Shown here one piece after another: positions 50,515 through 60,128 of a DNA stretch of 64,000 bases. The notes under the pieces are model-generated. The model was not told where the DNA came from. It made no database searches and saw nothing but the letters and a program-made list of their open reading frames with translations. Position 1 is the stretch's first letter; each line of letters opens with the position of its first letter. Origin of the DNA: Actinomycetes bacterium (GTDB lineage: Bacteria; Actinomycetota; Acidimicrobiia; Acidimicrobiales; RAAP-2); the NCBI GenBank assembly GCA_021793515.1, contig JAJYSP010000011.1, positions 1-64,000 of the forward strand, in the 5' to 3' direction. Position numbers and translations under genes: made by a program.

Positions 50515-50550
50515 CCCTCCAAACTACGGCATCAGACTTCGCGTCACGCC

Positions 50551-50564
50551 CGTTGTGCACAACG
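50551..50564. promoter_or_regulatory. Palindrome CGTTGTGCACAACG upstream of purL
   Basis: A perfect 14-base palindrome lies 37 bases upstream of the purL start codon. It does not resemble the gamma-proteobacterial PurR box. A repressor controlling purL is a reasonable guess. Confidence 0.45.
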
Positions 50565-50765
50565 CCGTCGTCGTGTTCGCGGGTTAAGGCGCTAATTCAT
50601 GGATAAGAATGCTGCGCTTCAACGCGGGAACCGACGGACCAAATTACGGGACACACCAGCGTCCAAACGGTCAATGGTCCAAGATTTTGCGAACGTTCTG
50701 CGCACCGTAGATCGCCTAATTCTTCCCGTTCATCTGGTATGACGCTCTACGTATATGCCGGGAAT

Positions 50766-50779
50766 GCAAAATATTTTGC
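50766..50779. promoter_or_regulatory. Palindrome GCAAAATATTTTGC upstream of the Lys-rich gene
   Basis: A perfect 14-base palindrome, strikingly AT-rich for this genome, lies 78 bases upstream of the start of the lysine-rich small protein gene. It could be its operator. Confidence 0.45.
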
Positions 50780-50856
50780 TACAACGCCACACATAATTGG
50801 AACGGAACGTCAGCCAGTCATTACACTGTCACCGAGACATCAAGGTAGGAGAACTC

Positions 50857-51297
50857 ATGGCAACCGTGACCAAGAAGACCGTGGCGAAGAAGCCCGTAAA
50901 ACGGACGATGACGGCTGATCACAAAGCCAAATTGGCCCAGGGCCGCAACGAGTCTCGGATCGTGAGTCGCTACCTCGAGGCACTCGCCGCCGGCAAGGGC
51001 AAGCGGGGTCGCAAGCGCACACCCGAGTCGATCAACATGCAGATCACGCGCATCGACAAGGACCTCGCCGAGGCTTCACCAATCCGCCGGCTCGAACTAG
51101 TCCAACGCCGCTTCGACCTCGTGGCCGAGCGCGACCGTCTCGCGACGCGCATCGACCTCGAAGGGCTCGAGAAGGAGTTCGTCAAGGTGGCCAAGTCCTA
51201 CGCCAAGCGCAACTCGATCGGCTACAGCGCCTTCCGCGAGCTCGGCGTCAGCGCCGAGCTGCTCAAGCGAGCCGGGATTTCGCGCGCCACCCACTAG
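50857..51297 (+). CDS. Lysine-rich small protein, conserved-looking, unknown
   Basis: From the ATG at 50857 (AGGAG just upstream) the product has 146 residues. The first 25 are rich in Lys/Thr/Ala (TVTKKTVAKKPVKRTMTADH), like the tails of actinobacterial nucleoid proteins. The middle is a charged helical region: SRIVSRYLEALAAGKGKRGR, KRTPESINMQITRIDKDLAE, LELVQRRFDLVAERDRL. The end FVKVAKSYAKRNSIGYSAFR resembles a second basic segment. DNA or RNA binding is plausible. I do not know a named family. It has its own upstream AT-rich region with a palindrome. Confidence 0.7.
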   Translation: MATVTKKTVAKKPVKRTMTADHKAKLAQGRNESRIVSRYLEALAAGKGKRGRKRTPESINMQITRIDKDLAEASPIRRLELVQRRFDLVAERDRLATRIDLEGLEKEFVKVAKSYAKRNSIGYSAFRELGVSAELLKRAGISRATH

Positions 51298-51562
51298 GAG
51301 TGCGTTCTCGTTCCCACGAGCCAGCGTCGGCGTTTCGTACGGTTACAGCCAGTCGGTACGGTGAGGGCCGACGTCGCGGTGCTTCGTCATCGTGAGATCG
51401 GCATCGTAAAGCACGCGGCACGAGCCGTTCGCCATCCACACGAGCCCCGAGCGAGATAGGCACCTCGGACGGAACCGGGTGGTACCAGGCGTTCCTAGTA
51501 ATCAGCACGGTGAGCCAGCACCGGGCTCGTGCAGCCGGTCATAGCAATCCGGTGAGTTCGAA

Positions 51563-52237
51563 CTAGGACACGCGCTGGAGAGAGCGACCGAGGAAGCCCT
51601 CGAGCAAAATTCGCCCGTCGGCACTGCCGAGTAGGGTCGACATCGCTCGCTCAGGGTGGGGCATCAGGCCGACGACGTTGCCGGTCTCGTTCGTGATACC
51701 GGCGATGTCGCCACGGGACCCGTTAGGGTTCGCCTCGTAGCGCAGGATGATCCGGTCGCCGGCCACGAGGGACTCGTAGGTCTCGTCGTCACAGGTGTAG
51801 GCACCCGAGAAGTGGTTGATCGGGATGACGAGGCGCTGACCGAGTGTCGCCGCACGCGTCAACACCGACTTGGTCGAGGTGACCACGAGCGGCGTCGGGC
51901 CCGAGATGAAGGTGAGCCCCTTGTTCTTCTGCAACGCCCCGGGTAGCAGGCCGGCCTCGGTGAGCACCTGGAAGCCGTTGCAGATCCCCAGTACCAGACC
52001 ACCTCTCGCGGCGAAGTCGGCAATCGCGTTCATCACCGGCGAGAACCGGGCCAGGGCGCCCGGGCGCAGGTAGTCGCCGTGGGCGAAACCGCCGGGCAGG
52101 ATCACGCCGTCGTAGCCCGCGAGGTCGGTCTCGGTGTGCCACACGAAGTCCGCGGTCGCGCCGAGCTCGCGCATCGCCGAGGCCGCGTCGTATTCACAGT
52201 TCGAGCCGGGGAAGATGACAACGCCGATGCGGGTCAC
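51563..52237 (-). CDS. purQ: Phosphoribosylformylglycinamidine synthase, glutaminase subunit (PurQ)
   Basis: The 224-residue class I glutaminase supplies ammonia to PurL. It opens RIGVVIFPGSNCEYDAASAM, has the nucleophile Cys in GLVLGICNGFQVLTEAGLLP, and the His-Glu pair in VGLMPHPERAMS. It overlaps purS by 4 bases and ends the long minus-strand run. PurL is encoded upstream of it on the same strand direction but in another unit. Confidence 0.95.
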   Translation of the reverse strand: MTRIGVVIFPGSNCEYDAASAMRELGATADFVWHTETDLAGYDGVILPGGFAHGDYLRPGALARFSPVMNAIADFAARGGLVLGICNGFQVLTEAGLLPGALQKNKGLTFISGPTPLVVTSTKSVLTRAATLGQRLVIPINHFSGAYTCDDETYESLVAGDRIILRYEANPNGSRGDIAGITNETGNVVGLMPHPERAMSTLLGSADGRILLEGFLGRSLQRVS

Positions 52238-52485
52238 GCGTCACCTCGACGTACGGACGCGTCTTCGATGACGGGGTTGGAGAGCAGGCGGTGCGCGAGC
52301 GCGCCGGCGAGCTCGATGGCCGCCGCCTCGTCAGGCGCCTCCACGTCGAAGCGAAAGGTACGTCCAGCGCGCACGTGGGACACCCCAGAAAAGCCGAGTG
52401 CGGGCAGCGCGCGCTCGATGGTGGCGCCTTCGGGATCGGCGATCCCCGAGCGCAGGGTGACGTCGACGACGAGAGGGAAGATCAC
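52234..52485 (-). CDS. purS: Phosphoribosylformylglycinamidine synthase subunit PurS
   Basis: From the GTG at 52485 the subunit has 83 residues, the normal size: FPLVVDVTLRSGIADPEGAT, IERALPALGFSGVSHVRAGR, and the end LLSNPVIEDASVRRGD. PurS bridges PurL and PurQ and forms the ammonia channel. The frame is open for about 40 more codons, but those lie inside purC. It is 2 bases from the purC stop and overlaps purQ by 4 bases. Confidence 0.92.
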   Translation of the reverse strand: MIFPLVVDVTLRSGIADPEGATIERALPALGFSGVSHVRAGRTFRFDVEAPDEAAAIELAGALAHRLLSNPVIEDASVRRGDA

Positions 52486-52487
52486 GA

Positions 52488-53384
52488 CTACGCACCGTAC
52501 CAGTCGTTGAGGGGTCGCCCGGTCACCCGCTCGTAGGCCTCGACGTAGCGCGCCGAGGTCTCGGCGACGATCGACGCGGGCACCGGCGGCGGCGGCGGGG
52601 TCTTGTCCCAAGCCATCGCGACCAGCCAGTCGCGGAAGGGCTGCTTGTCAAAGGAGGGTGGCATCTCGCCCGGGCGGACCTGGTCGGCCGGCCAGATCCG
52701 TGACGAGTCGGGGGTGATCACCTCGTCACAGAGCACCAGGCGGTCATCGACCACACCCACCTCGAATTTGGTGTCGGCGAGGATCAAGCCGACCTCCTCG
52801 AGGGCGGCGGCGGCCCGGGTGAACAGGTGCAGGCACATCGCCTGGATCCGCGTCAGCACGTCCGCACCAACGATGTCGGCCGCCTCGGCGAGGTCGATGT
52901 TGCGATCGTGTCCCGACTCCTCCTTCGTGGAGGGCGTGAACCGGGGCTCGGGGAAGGGGTCCGAGAGCGCCATCCCCGCCGGGACCGGCTCGCCGTGCAC
53001 GGTGCCGCTCGCCACGTACTCGTCGTAGGCCTGGCCGGCGAGTCGGCCGCGCACGATGCACTCGAGGGGCAGCATCGCGGCGCGCCGTACGAGCATCGCA
53101 CGACCGTGCCAGTCGCGGCGCGACGCGAACCCCGGCACCAGTTCCTCGATCACGGCCGGATCACAGCTCACGAGCGCACTTGGCACGTCGCGCGCGAAGT
53201 GGTGCACCCAGTAGTCGGTGATACCGGTGAGGACCCGACCCTTCTCGGGGATGGGCTCGTTCATCACCACGTCAAAGGCGCTCAGGCGGTCCGAAGCGAC
53301 CATCAAGAGGTGCCGGTCGTCGACCTCGTAGAGGTCGCGGACCTTGCCCGAGTAGATAGGACGGGCAGCGGGGTTGTTCACCAC
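52488..53384 (-). CDS. purC: SAICAR synthetase
   Basis: The 298-residue enzyme joins aspartate to CAIR with ATP. Family features are PIYSGKVRDLYEVDDRHLLM, VASDRLSAFDVVMNEPIPEK, LECIVRGRLAGQAYDEYVAS and ADTKFEVGVVDDRLVLCDEV, with DSSRIWP after it. It starts with GTG overlapping the purB end by 7 bases. Its length is that of the longer actinobacterial/eukaryote-like form. Confidence 0.95.
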   Translation of the reverse strand: MVNNPAARPIYSGKVRDLYEVDDRHLLMVASDRLSAFDVVMNEPIPEKGRVLTGITDYWVHHFARDVPSALVSCDPAVIEELVPGFASRRDWHGRAMLVRRAAMLPLECIVRGRLAGQAYDEYVASGTVHGEPVPAGMALSDPFPEPRFTPSTKEESGHDRNIDLAEAADIVGADVLTRIQAMCLHLFTRAAAALEEVGLILADTKFEVGVVDDRLVLCDEVITPDSSRIWPADQVRPGEMPPSFDKQPFRDWLVAMAWDKTPPPPPVPASIVAETSARYVEAYERVTGRPLNDWYGA

Positions 53385-54679
53385 GAGAGGGCCTCCAGGA
53401 ATCGTCGGCGATGTACGAGGAGCCGCGCGGGGTCAAAGACGGCCTCGAGCGTGGCGTGGTCGAGGGTGATCGCGTCGTCGGCCTCGACCACCTCGCGAAA
53501 GGACCGGTCCTCTTCGATCGCGCGGCGCGCGGCGCGCTGGACGATGCGGTACGCGTCGTCACGCGCGAGACCCGAGTCGACGAGTGCCAGCAGCACGGAC
53601 TGGGAGAAGACGAGCCCGCGCGATCCGACGGTGAGATTGGCCATCGCTCGCTCGGGGTGCAGCACGAGTCCGTCGGCGAGGTAGGTGGCGCGACGCAGCA
53701 TGTAGACCGTGAGCTGCAGCGCGTCGGGCACGATGACTCGCTCCACGCTCGAGTGCGAGATGTCGCGCTCGTGCCAGAGCGCGACGTCCTCGAGACCAGC
53801 TTGGAGATAGCCGCGCAGCACCCGGGCGAGTCCGCAGAGCCGCTCGGCGAGCACTGGGTTGCGCTTGTGGGGCATCGCCGAAGAGCCCTTCTGACCAGGT
53901 GTGAAGGGCTCTTCGGCCTCGCCGACCTCGCTGCGCGCGAGGTGGCGCACCTCGAGGGCGAAGGCCTCCATCGAGGTACCGAGCGCCGCGCAGGCGTAGA
54001 GGACCTCGGCGTGACGGTCGCGGGCGATCACCTGGGTCGCGGGCACCGGTCTCAGTCCGAGATTCGCGCACACGTCGGCCTCAACCTCGGGGTCGATGTT
54101 CGAGTAGGTGCCGACCGCGCCGGAGAGCTTGCCCACCGCGATGGCCTCGCGAGCCCGGCGCGCGCGTGCAAGATCGCGGTCGACCTGCAGTGAGAAGAGG
54201 GCGAACTTCGCGCCGTAGGTCGTCGGCTCGGCGTGCATCCCGTGGGTGCGACCGGTGATCGGCCAGTCGATGGTCTCGCGGGCCCGCGCGCCGAGCGCGT
54301 CGCGCAGCGCCGTCGCCTCGGTGATCACCACGTCCATCGCGCGCGTCATCACGTGGCAGAAGGCCGTGTCCACAACGTCTGAGGAAGTGAGGCCGTAGTG
54401 GATCCACGCGCCCTCGGGCATGCCGATCGCGGCCTGGACCACGTCGACGAAGGCCGCGGTGTCGTGGTTCGTGACGAGCTCGCGTTCGTTCACCGCCTCG
54501 ACGAAGGCACCATCGACGACCGGGCGACGCGCACGCAACGCGGCGGCATCCGCTACGGGCACTACCCCGCGTCGGCTCAACGCCTCGGCGGCGAGGAGTT
54601 CGACCTCGAGCATCGTGTCGAACCGGTTCTCGTCACTGAAGAGTGCCGCGACGTCGCGTGGCGCGTAGCGCGGGATCAC
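53378..54679 (-). CDS. purB: Adenylosuccinate lyase
   Basis: The 433-residue lyase acts twice in purine synthesis, releasing fumarate from SAICAR and adenylosuccinate. The signature GQKGSSAMPHKRNPVLAERL holds the catalytic serine loop; TGRTHGMHAEPTTYGAKFAL and HYGLTSSDVVDTAFC are also typical. It overlaps purD by 4 bases and purC by 7. Confidence 0.95.
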   Translation of the reverse strand: MIPRYAPRDVAALFSDENRFDTMLEVELLAAEALSRRGVVPVADAAALRARRPVVDGAFVEAVNERELVTNHDTAAFVDVVQAAIGMPEGAWIHYGLTSSDVVDTAFCHVMTRAMDVVITEATALRDALGARARETIDWPITGRTHGMHAEPTTYGAKFALFSLQVDRDLARARRAREAIAVGKLSGAVGTYSNIDPEVEADVCANLGLRPVPATQVIARDRHAEVLYACAALGTSMEAFALEVRHLARSEVGEAEEPFTPGQKGSSAMPHKRNPVLAERLCGLARVLRGYLQAGLEDVALWHERDISHSSVERVIVPDALQLTVYMLRRATYLADGLVLHPERAMANLTVGSRGLVFSQSVLLALVDSGLARDDAYRIVQRAARRAIEEDRSFREVVEADDAITLDHATLEAVFDPARLLVHRRRFLEALSW

Positions 54680-55923
54680 GAGCCGCTCACCGCGGCGGCG
54701 ATATCAGTTCGCATGACCATCCCCTCAAAGGTTACGCGTGCGCTCGCCTGGTAGGCGAGGCGTCGCGCGGCGTCAATCGTTGGACCCGTCGCGGTGATCG
54801 CGAGCACCCGCCCGCCCGCCGTGACGAACCGACCCGCCGCGTCGCGCGCGGTGCCGGCGTGGAAGATGACGACGCCCTCCAGCGGACTGGCCAGTTGACC
54901 GTCGGGACCGAGCCCCTCGATCACGCCGCCGGTGCGCGGCCGCTCGGGGTAACCGGGTGAGGCCAGCACGACCGTGACCGCGTAGCCCACGCTCGCGACC
55001 GCCGGGGCACCCTCGCCGCGACCGATCGTGGCCAGTGCCTCAAAGAGGTCGCCGTCGACGACCGCCATGATCGCCTCGGTCTCGGGGTCCCCGAAGCGCA
55101 CGTTGTACTCGAGCAGCTTGGGCCCGGTGGCGGTGAGCATAACCCCGGCGTAGAGCACGCCGCGAAAGTCGATGCCCCGACGCGCCAGTTCCGCGAGGGT
55201 GGGCGCGATGATCCGCTCGCGCACCTCGGTCTCGATCGCACCGCGCGCCACGTCCATCGGGGCGTAGGCGCCCATGCCGCCGGTGTTGGCCCCCTGATCG
55301 CCGTCGCCGACGCGCTTGAAGTCCTGGGCCGGTGCGAGCGCTGTCGCCGCGGCGCCGTCACAGAGGTAGAGCAGGGAGCACTCATCGCCGACGAGACCCT
55401 CTTCGATGACGACCGTGGTGCCAGCCGCACCGAAGGCACTGCCGCTCAGCTTCTCGGCGACGTCGGCCTTCGCCGCGTCGAGGTCGCTCGTGACGAGCAC
55501 GCCCTTGCCCGCGGCCAGCCCGTCGGTCTTGACGACGTAGGGCGGCGCCATCGTGGCGAGGAAGGCGAGGGCCGCCTCGACATCGCTGAAGGAGCCGTAG
55601 GCGGCCGTCGGCACGCCAGCCGCGGTGAGGAACTCCTTCATGTAGGCCTTGGACCCCTCGAGGCGCGCGCCGTCGACACCGGGACCGACGACGACCTTGC
55701 CCTGAGCGCGCAGCCGGTCCGCGAGACCGTCCACGAGGGGCGCCTCGGGCCCGATCACGAACAGGTCGGCCTCGAGTTCGGTCGCCGGGAGGTCCACGCA
55801 AGTGATGCCGTGCGCCGCGATACCGGCGTTACCCGGGGTGACGACGATCTCGGCGGTTCTCGCGAGGCGCCACGCGAGGGCGTGTTCGCGAGCGCCCGAA
55901 CCGACGACGACCGCGCGCTTCAC
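54676..55923 (-). CDS. purD: Phosphoribosylamine--glycine ligase
   Basis: From the GTG at 55923 the ATP-grasp enzyme has 415 residues. It shows [80 protein letters not shown] and [20 protein letters not shown]. It makes GAR from phosphoribosylamine and glycine. The open frame upstream (to 56070) lies inside purA and was dropped. It overlaps purA and purB by 4 bases each. Confidence 0.95.
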   Translation of the reverse strand: MKRAVVVGSGAREHALAWRLARTAEIVVTPGNAGIAAHGITCVDLPATELEADLFVIGPEAPLVDGLADRLRAQGKVVVGPGVDGARLEGSKAYMKEFLTAAGVPTAAYGSFSDVEAALAFLATMAPPYVVKTDGLAAGKGVLVTSDLDAAKADVAEKLSGSAFGAAGTTVVIEEGLVGDECSLLYLCDGAAATALAPAQDFKRVGDGDQGANTGGMGAYAPMDVARGAIETEVRERIIAPTLAELARRGIDFRGVLYAGVMLTATGPKLLEYNVRFGDPETEAIMAVVDGDLFEALATIGRGEGAPAVASVGYAVTVVLASPGYPERPRTGGVIEGLGPDGQLASPLEGVVIFHAGTARDAAGRFVTAGGRVLAITATGPTIDAARRLAYQASARVTFEGMVMRTDIAAAVSGS

Positions 55924-57197
55924 GCCGGTCGGACGAACTGCTCGCGACCGGGTCCGACCCCGACGACCGAGATCCGCACCCCGATCGTCTGCTCGAGGAA
56001 GGCCACGTAGTCCTTCGCCGCGTCCGGCAGTTGGTCGTAGGTCGTAAAGGCCGACAGGTCCGTTCGCCAACCGGGCAGGGTCTCATAGACCGGGGTGACC
56101 TCGTGGAGCACCGACTGGTGGTAGGGCGGGTAGGCGTAGCGCACACCCTCGGACTCATAGGCGACACACACCTTCACCTCGTCGAGCGTGTCGAGCACGT
56201 CGAGTTTGGTGAGGGCGATCTCGGTGAGCGAGTTGAGTCGCGCCGCCTGGCGGGCCATGACGGCGTCGAACCAGCCGACGCGCCGGCGCCGCCCGGTGTT
56301 CGTGCCGTACTCGTGGCCGCGGTCGACGAGGAAGTCAGCCGCGTCGCCGTGCAGCTCGGTGGGGAAGGGTCCGGCGCCCACGCGGGTGATGTAGGCCTTG
56401 GCGATGCCGACGATGCCCGTGAGGTCCCGCGGCCCGAGGCCCGAGCCGGTGCAGGCCCCGCCGGCGACGGGGTTGGAGGAGGTGACGAAGGGGTACGTGC
56501 CGTGGTCGAGGTCGAGGAAGGTTGCCTGGGCGCCTTCGAGCAGGATCCGCTGGCCGTTGGCGAGCGCCTCGTGCACGGTGCCGACCGAATCGCCGATCAT
56601 TGACGCGAGGCGCGGCGCGTACTCGTCGAGGTAGTGCGCGGCGATGTCGGCCGCCTTCAGCGCCGGTCGGTTGTAGACCTTGGAGAGCAGGAGGTTCTTC
56701 TCGGTCAGCGCGACGTCGAGCTTCTCGCGGAAGATCTTGGGGTCGAGCAGGTCCTGAACCCGCAGTCCGACGCGCCAGGCCTTGTCGGCGTAGGCCGGTC
56801 CGATGCCGCGCTTGGTCGTACCGAGCGCGTTCTTGCCGAGGAAGCGCTCGTTCAGCCGGTCGAGCTCCTGGTGGTAGGGCATGATCAGGTGCGCGTTGCC
56901 CGACACGAGCAACCGCGACACGTCCACGCCCTTGGCGCTCAACGCGTCGAGCTCGGCGAGCAGCACTGCGGGGTCGACGACGACCCCGTTGCCGATGACC
57001 GGGGTGATGTGCGGGTAGAGCACGCCCGAGGGCACGAGCTGGAGCGCAAAGGCCTCACCCTCGACGACGATCCGGTGGCCCGCGTTGTGGCCGCCCTGGT
57101 AGCGAACGACCATATCCATGTCACGGGCGAGCAGGTCGGTCAATTTGCCCTTGCCCTCATCCCCCCACTGGGTACCGACTACGACGGTTGCGGGCAC
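55920..57197 (-). CDS. purA: Adenylosuccinate synthetase
   Basis: The 425-residue GTPase joins aspartate to IMP. It carries the P-loop [20 protein letters not shown], the [13 protein letters not shown] substrate loop, [20 protein letters not shown] and [20 protein letters not shown]. It is the first pur gene after clpB, with 49 bases between and no terminator visible there, so read-through from the heat-shock operon is possible. Confidence 0.95.
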   Translation of the reverse strand: MPATVVVGTQWGDEGKGKLTDLLARDMDMVVRYQGGHNAGHRIVVEGEAFALQLVPSGVLYPHITPVIGNGVVVDPAVLLAELDALSAKGVDVSRLLVSGNAHLIMPYHQELDRLNERFLGKNALGTTKRGIGPAYADKAWRVGLRVQDLLDPKIFREKLDVALTEKNLLLSKVYNRPALKAADIAAHYLDEYAPRLASMIGDSVGTVHEALANGQRILLEGAQATFLDLDHGTYPFVTSSNPVAGGACTGSGLGPRDLTGIVGIAKAYITRVGAGPFPTELHGDAADFLVDRGHEYGTNTGRRRRVGWFDAVMARQAARLNSLTEIALTKLDVLDTLDEVKVCVAYESEGVRYAYPPYHQSVLHEVTPVYETLPGWRTDLSAFTTYDQLPDAAKDYVAFLEQTIGVRISVVGVGPGREQFVRPA

Positions 57198-57246
57198 GGG
57201 ACTCCTCGGGCTCGGGACCTCACTAGCCTACTGCGCGGCGCCGCGA

Positions 57247-59736
57247 TCACTGAATGGCGAGATCACCGTCGAGCACGTCGACGGTGATCGTGTCGCCGTC
57301 GTGGAAGCGGCCGCGCAGGATCGACAGCGCGATCGGGTCCTCGAGGCGACGCTGGATCACGCGCTTGAGCGGGCGAGCGCCGAAGGCGGGGTCGAAGCCC
57401 TCGTGAGCGAGCAGTGCCGCCGCCGCGGGCTTGACCTCGAGTACGAGGTGGCGTTGCGCGAGACGCTCGCGCAGCCGGCCGAGCTGGATCCCGACGATGA
57501 CCGCGAGGTCGGCCTCGGTGAGCGAGCGAAACCGGATGATGTCATCGATCCGGTTGACGAACTCGGGTCGGAACACGCTGAGTGGATCGCCCACGAGATT
57601 GCTCGTCATGATCAAGACCACGTTGGTGAAGTCGACCGTGCGGCCCTGACCATCGGTCAAACGACCGTCGTCGAGCACCTGGAGCAGGACGTTGAAGACG
57701 TCGGGGTGAGCCTTCTCGATCTCGTCGAGCAGCACGACCGCGTAGGGGCGGCGTCGCACGACCTCGGTGAGCTGACCGCCCTCCTCGTAGCCGACGTAGC
57801 CCGGGGGCGCGCCGATCAGTCGGCTGACCGAGAACTTCTCCATGTACTCGCTCATGTCGATGCGCACCATCGCGTGTTCGTCGTCAAAGAGGAACTCGGC
57901 GAGCGCACGCGCGAGCTCGGTCTTGCCCACCCCGGTGGGCCCGAGGAAGAGGAACGAGCCGATCGGTCGATTCGCATCGGACAGGCCCGCGCGCGAGCGC
58001 CGGATCGCGTTCGCAACGGCCTCGACGGCCTCGTCCTGGCCGACCACGCGCGAGTGGAGGAGCTCTTCCATACGAACGAGCTTGTCGACCTCGCCCTCGA
58101 GAAGCTTGGAGACCGCGACACCCGTCCAGCGACTCACCACGTCGGCGACGTCCTCGGCGTCGACCTCCTCCTTCAGGAATGCACCGTGGGCTTGGAGCTC
58201 GGCGAGCTCGGCCGTCGCCTGATCGATCGTGCGCTCGAGTTCGGGGATCGTCCCGTAGCGCAGGACCGCGGCGCCGTTGAGGTCGCCCTGGCGTTCCAGC
58301 CGGTCGGCCTCGGCACGGCGGTCCTCGTACTCCTGCTTGGCCGTCTGGATCTTGGTGATGGCCTGCTTCTCCGCCTGCCAGCGTGCGGCCAGCGCGTCGG
58401 ACTGCTCACGGTAGTCCGCGAGCTCCTCGTCGAGCTTGGCCAGACGTTCGCGCGAGGCGTCGTCGGTCTCGCTCGCCAGCGCGACGCGCTCGATCTCGAG
58501 CTGACGGATCCGACGGATGACGACGTCGAGCTCGGTGGGCATCGAGTCGATCTCGATGCGAAGCCGCGAGGCCGCCTCGTCGATGAGGTCGATCGCCTTG
58601 TCGGGGAGGAACCGGTTGGCGACGTAGCGCTGGGAGAGCGTCGCCGCCGCCACGAGCGCGGCGTCTTGGATCCGCACGCCGTGGTGGACTTCGTAGCGCT
58701 CCTTCAGCCCGCGCAGGATGGCGATGGTGTCCGCGACGGAGGGCTCGCCCACGAAGACTTGCTGGAAGCGGCGCTCGAGGGCGGCGTCCTTTTCGATGTA
58801 GCGCCGGTACTCGTCCAGCGTGGTCGCGCCGATGAGGCGCAGCTCGCCGCGCGCGAGTAGCGGCTTGATCATGTTGCCCGCGTCCATCGCGCCCTCGCTG
58901 GCACCGGCCCCGACGATCGTGTGCAACTCGTCGATGAAGGTGATCACCTCGCCCTTGGCGTCTTGGATCTCCTTTAATACGGCCTTCATTCGCTCTTCGA
59001 ACTCACCGCGGTACTTCGCGCCCGCGAGCATCGACGCGAGGTCGAGGGCGATCACGCGTCGGTCACGCAGCGACTCGGGAACGTCACCCTCGGCGATGCG
59101 TAGCGCCAGTCCCTCAACGATGGCGGTCTTGCCGACGCCGGGTTCGCCGATCAGCACCGGGTTGTTCTTCGTGCGCCGCGACAACACCTGGATGACCCGA
59201 CGGATCTCCTCGTCGCGACCGATGACCGGGTCGAGCTTGCCGGCGCGCGCGAGCACCGTCAGGTCGCGACCGTACTTCTCGAGGGACTGGAAGGTCTCCT
59301 CAGGGTTCTCCGAGGTGATCCGGGCCGACCCGCGGATCGAGCGAAGGGCACCGAGCAGGGCCTCGCGCGTCGTGCCGAGCTCCTCGGCCCAGGCGACCAT
59401 CACGTGGTCGACCGACAGGTACTCATCCCCGAGGTCGGCGCGCAGCTCGTCGGCCTGCTCGAGGCCGTGGCGCGCGTCGGCCGAGAGCCCCGGCTGGGTG
59501 CCGCCAACCGTGCGCGGCTCGCTCGCGACGCGCTCGTTGAGCGCGGCCGCGACTGCGATCGGGTCGAGCCCGGCCGCCACCAGCAGCGGGCGCGCGACAC
59601 CGTCGGCCTGGTTGAGCAGGGCGAGTAAGAGGTGCGACGGGGTGACGTAGGGGTTGCCGGCGGCGGCCGCCTGGGTCGTAGCGGCCTGGAAGGCCTCGCG
59701 AGTCTTCACCGTCCATCGTTGGGGATCGAGAGTCAT
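57247..59736 (-). CDS. clpB: ClpB protein disaggregase
   Basis: The 829-residue AAA+ chaperone works with DnaK to dissolve aggregates. Domains in order: Clp-N (about 5-145), AAA1 with [18 protein letters not shown] (about 195), a coiled-coil M domain (about 400-520), AAA2 with [18 protein letters not shown] (about 595), and the C-terminal D2-small domain. Between IMTSNL and [12 protein letters not shown] only seven residues remain, about 20 fewer than in Escherichia coli ClpB. The ATG at 59736 is used because AGGAGG lies 8 bases before it; a GTG one codon earlier is possible. It overlaps hspR and follows it in the dnaK operon. Confidence 0.95.
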   Translation of the reverse strand: MTLDPQRWTVKTREAFQAATTQAAAAGNPYVTPSHLLLALLNQADGVARPLLVAAGLDPIAVAAALNERVASEPRTVGGTQPGLSADARHGLEQADELRADLGDEYLSVDHVMVAWAEELGTTREALLGALRSIRGSARITSENPEETFQSLEKYGRDLTVLARAGKLDPVIGRDEEIRRVIQVLSRRTKNNPVLIGEPGVGKTAIVEGLALRIAEGDVPESLRDRRVIALDLASMLAGAKYRGEFEERMKAVLKEIQDAKGEVITFIDELHTIVGAGASEGAMDAGNMIKPLLARGELRLIGATTLDEYRRYIEKDAALERRFQQVFVGEPSVADTIAILRGLKERYEVHHGVRIQDAALVAAATLSQRYVANRFLPDKAIDLIDEAASRLRIEIDSMPTELDVVIRRIRQLEIERVALASETDDASRERLAKLDEELADYREQSDALAARWQAEKQAITKIQTAKQEYEDRRAEADRLERQGDLNGAAVLRYGTIPELERTIDQATAELAELQAHGAFLKEEVDAEDVADVVSRWTGVAVSKLLEGEVDKLVRMEELLHSRVVGQDEAVEAVANAIRRSRAGLSDANRPIGSFLFLGPTGVGKTELARALAEFLFDDEHAMVRIDMSEYMEKFSVSRLIGAPPGYVGYEEGGQLTEVVRRRPYAVVLLDEIEKAHPDVFNVLLQVLDDGRLTDGQGRTVDFTNVVLIMTSNLVGDPLSVFRPEFVNRIDDIIRFRSLTEADLAVIVGIQLGRLRERLAQRHLVLEVKPAAAALLAHEGFDPAFGARPLKRVIQRRLEDPIALSILRGRFHDGDTITVDVLDGDLAIQ

Positions 59737-60128
59737 CACACGCCTCCTCGACGCTGACGTTGCGCCGCGACGAACAGCGCGATGGTGTTCTGGACCGGCA
59801 CGAGGTCGCGCCGGTACTGACGATGCGTCGCCTCGACCGAAGACTGGACGGCCTCGCGAAGCGCGGCCACCTCGCGGCGAGCGTCGTCGAGCTCGCGTTC
59901 GAGGCGCAAGATGCGCTTGACGCCCTCGAGGTTCACCCCGTCGTTGGTGAGCTCCTGGATCCGGCGCAACACCTGGAGGTCCTCGTCCGAGAAACGCCGT
60001 GACCCCCCGGTCGTGCGCTGGGGGTTGAGCAACCCGGTTCGCTCGTAGTTGCGCAGCGTCTGGGGGTGCACGCCCGCGAGCTCGGCGAAGACCGAGATCA
60101 CGTAGATGGCCCGTGAGGTGTCACTCAT
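59736..60128 (-). CDS. hspR: HspR heat-shock repressor (MerR family)
   Basis: The 130-residue repressor has a MerR-type HTH at the start: [40 protein letters not shown], then a dimerisation helix [20 protein letters not shown] in altered form. HspR with bound DnaK represses heat-shock genes by binding HAIR repeats. The promoter of this operon carries a matching inverted repeat at 63654-63674, giving a closed feedback loop. It overlaps dnaJ by 8 bases and touches clpB at one base. Confidence 0.92.
   Translation of the reverse strand: MSDTSRAIYVISVFAELAGVHPQTLRNYERTGLLNPQRTTGGSRRFSDEDLQVLRRIQELTNDGVNLEGVKRILRLERELDDARREVAALREAVQSSVEATHRQYRRDLVPVQNTIALFVAAQRQRRGGV

Larger units (their letters stand above)
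50515..50856. other. 342-base divergent promoter region between purL and a Lys-rich gene
   Basis: It is clearly more AT-rich than the surroundings and holds two perfect 14-base palindromes, one near purL and one near the plus-strand gene. A loose promoter for the plus gene is possible (TTGGAA at 50797 and TACACT at 50822, 19 bases apart). No open frame of interest is present. Confidence 0.5.

Noticed and set aside
50690-50705. LexA box candidate (GAACGTTC) upstream of purL
   Set aside because: The actinobacterial SOS box needs four bases between GAAC and GTTC; here they are directly joined.
51343-51435. Possible 31-codon minus-strand peptide after the Lys-rich gene
   Set aside because: It has a plausible-looking sequence (MANGSCRVLYDADLTMTK) but no ribosome site and no family; too short to support.
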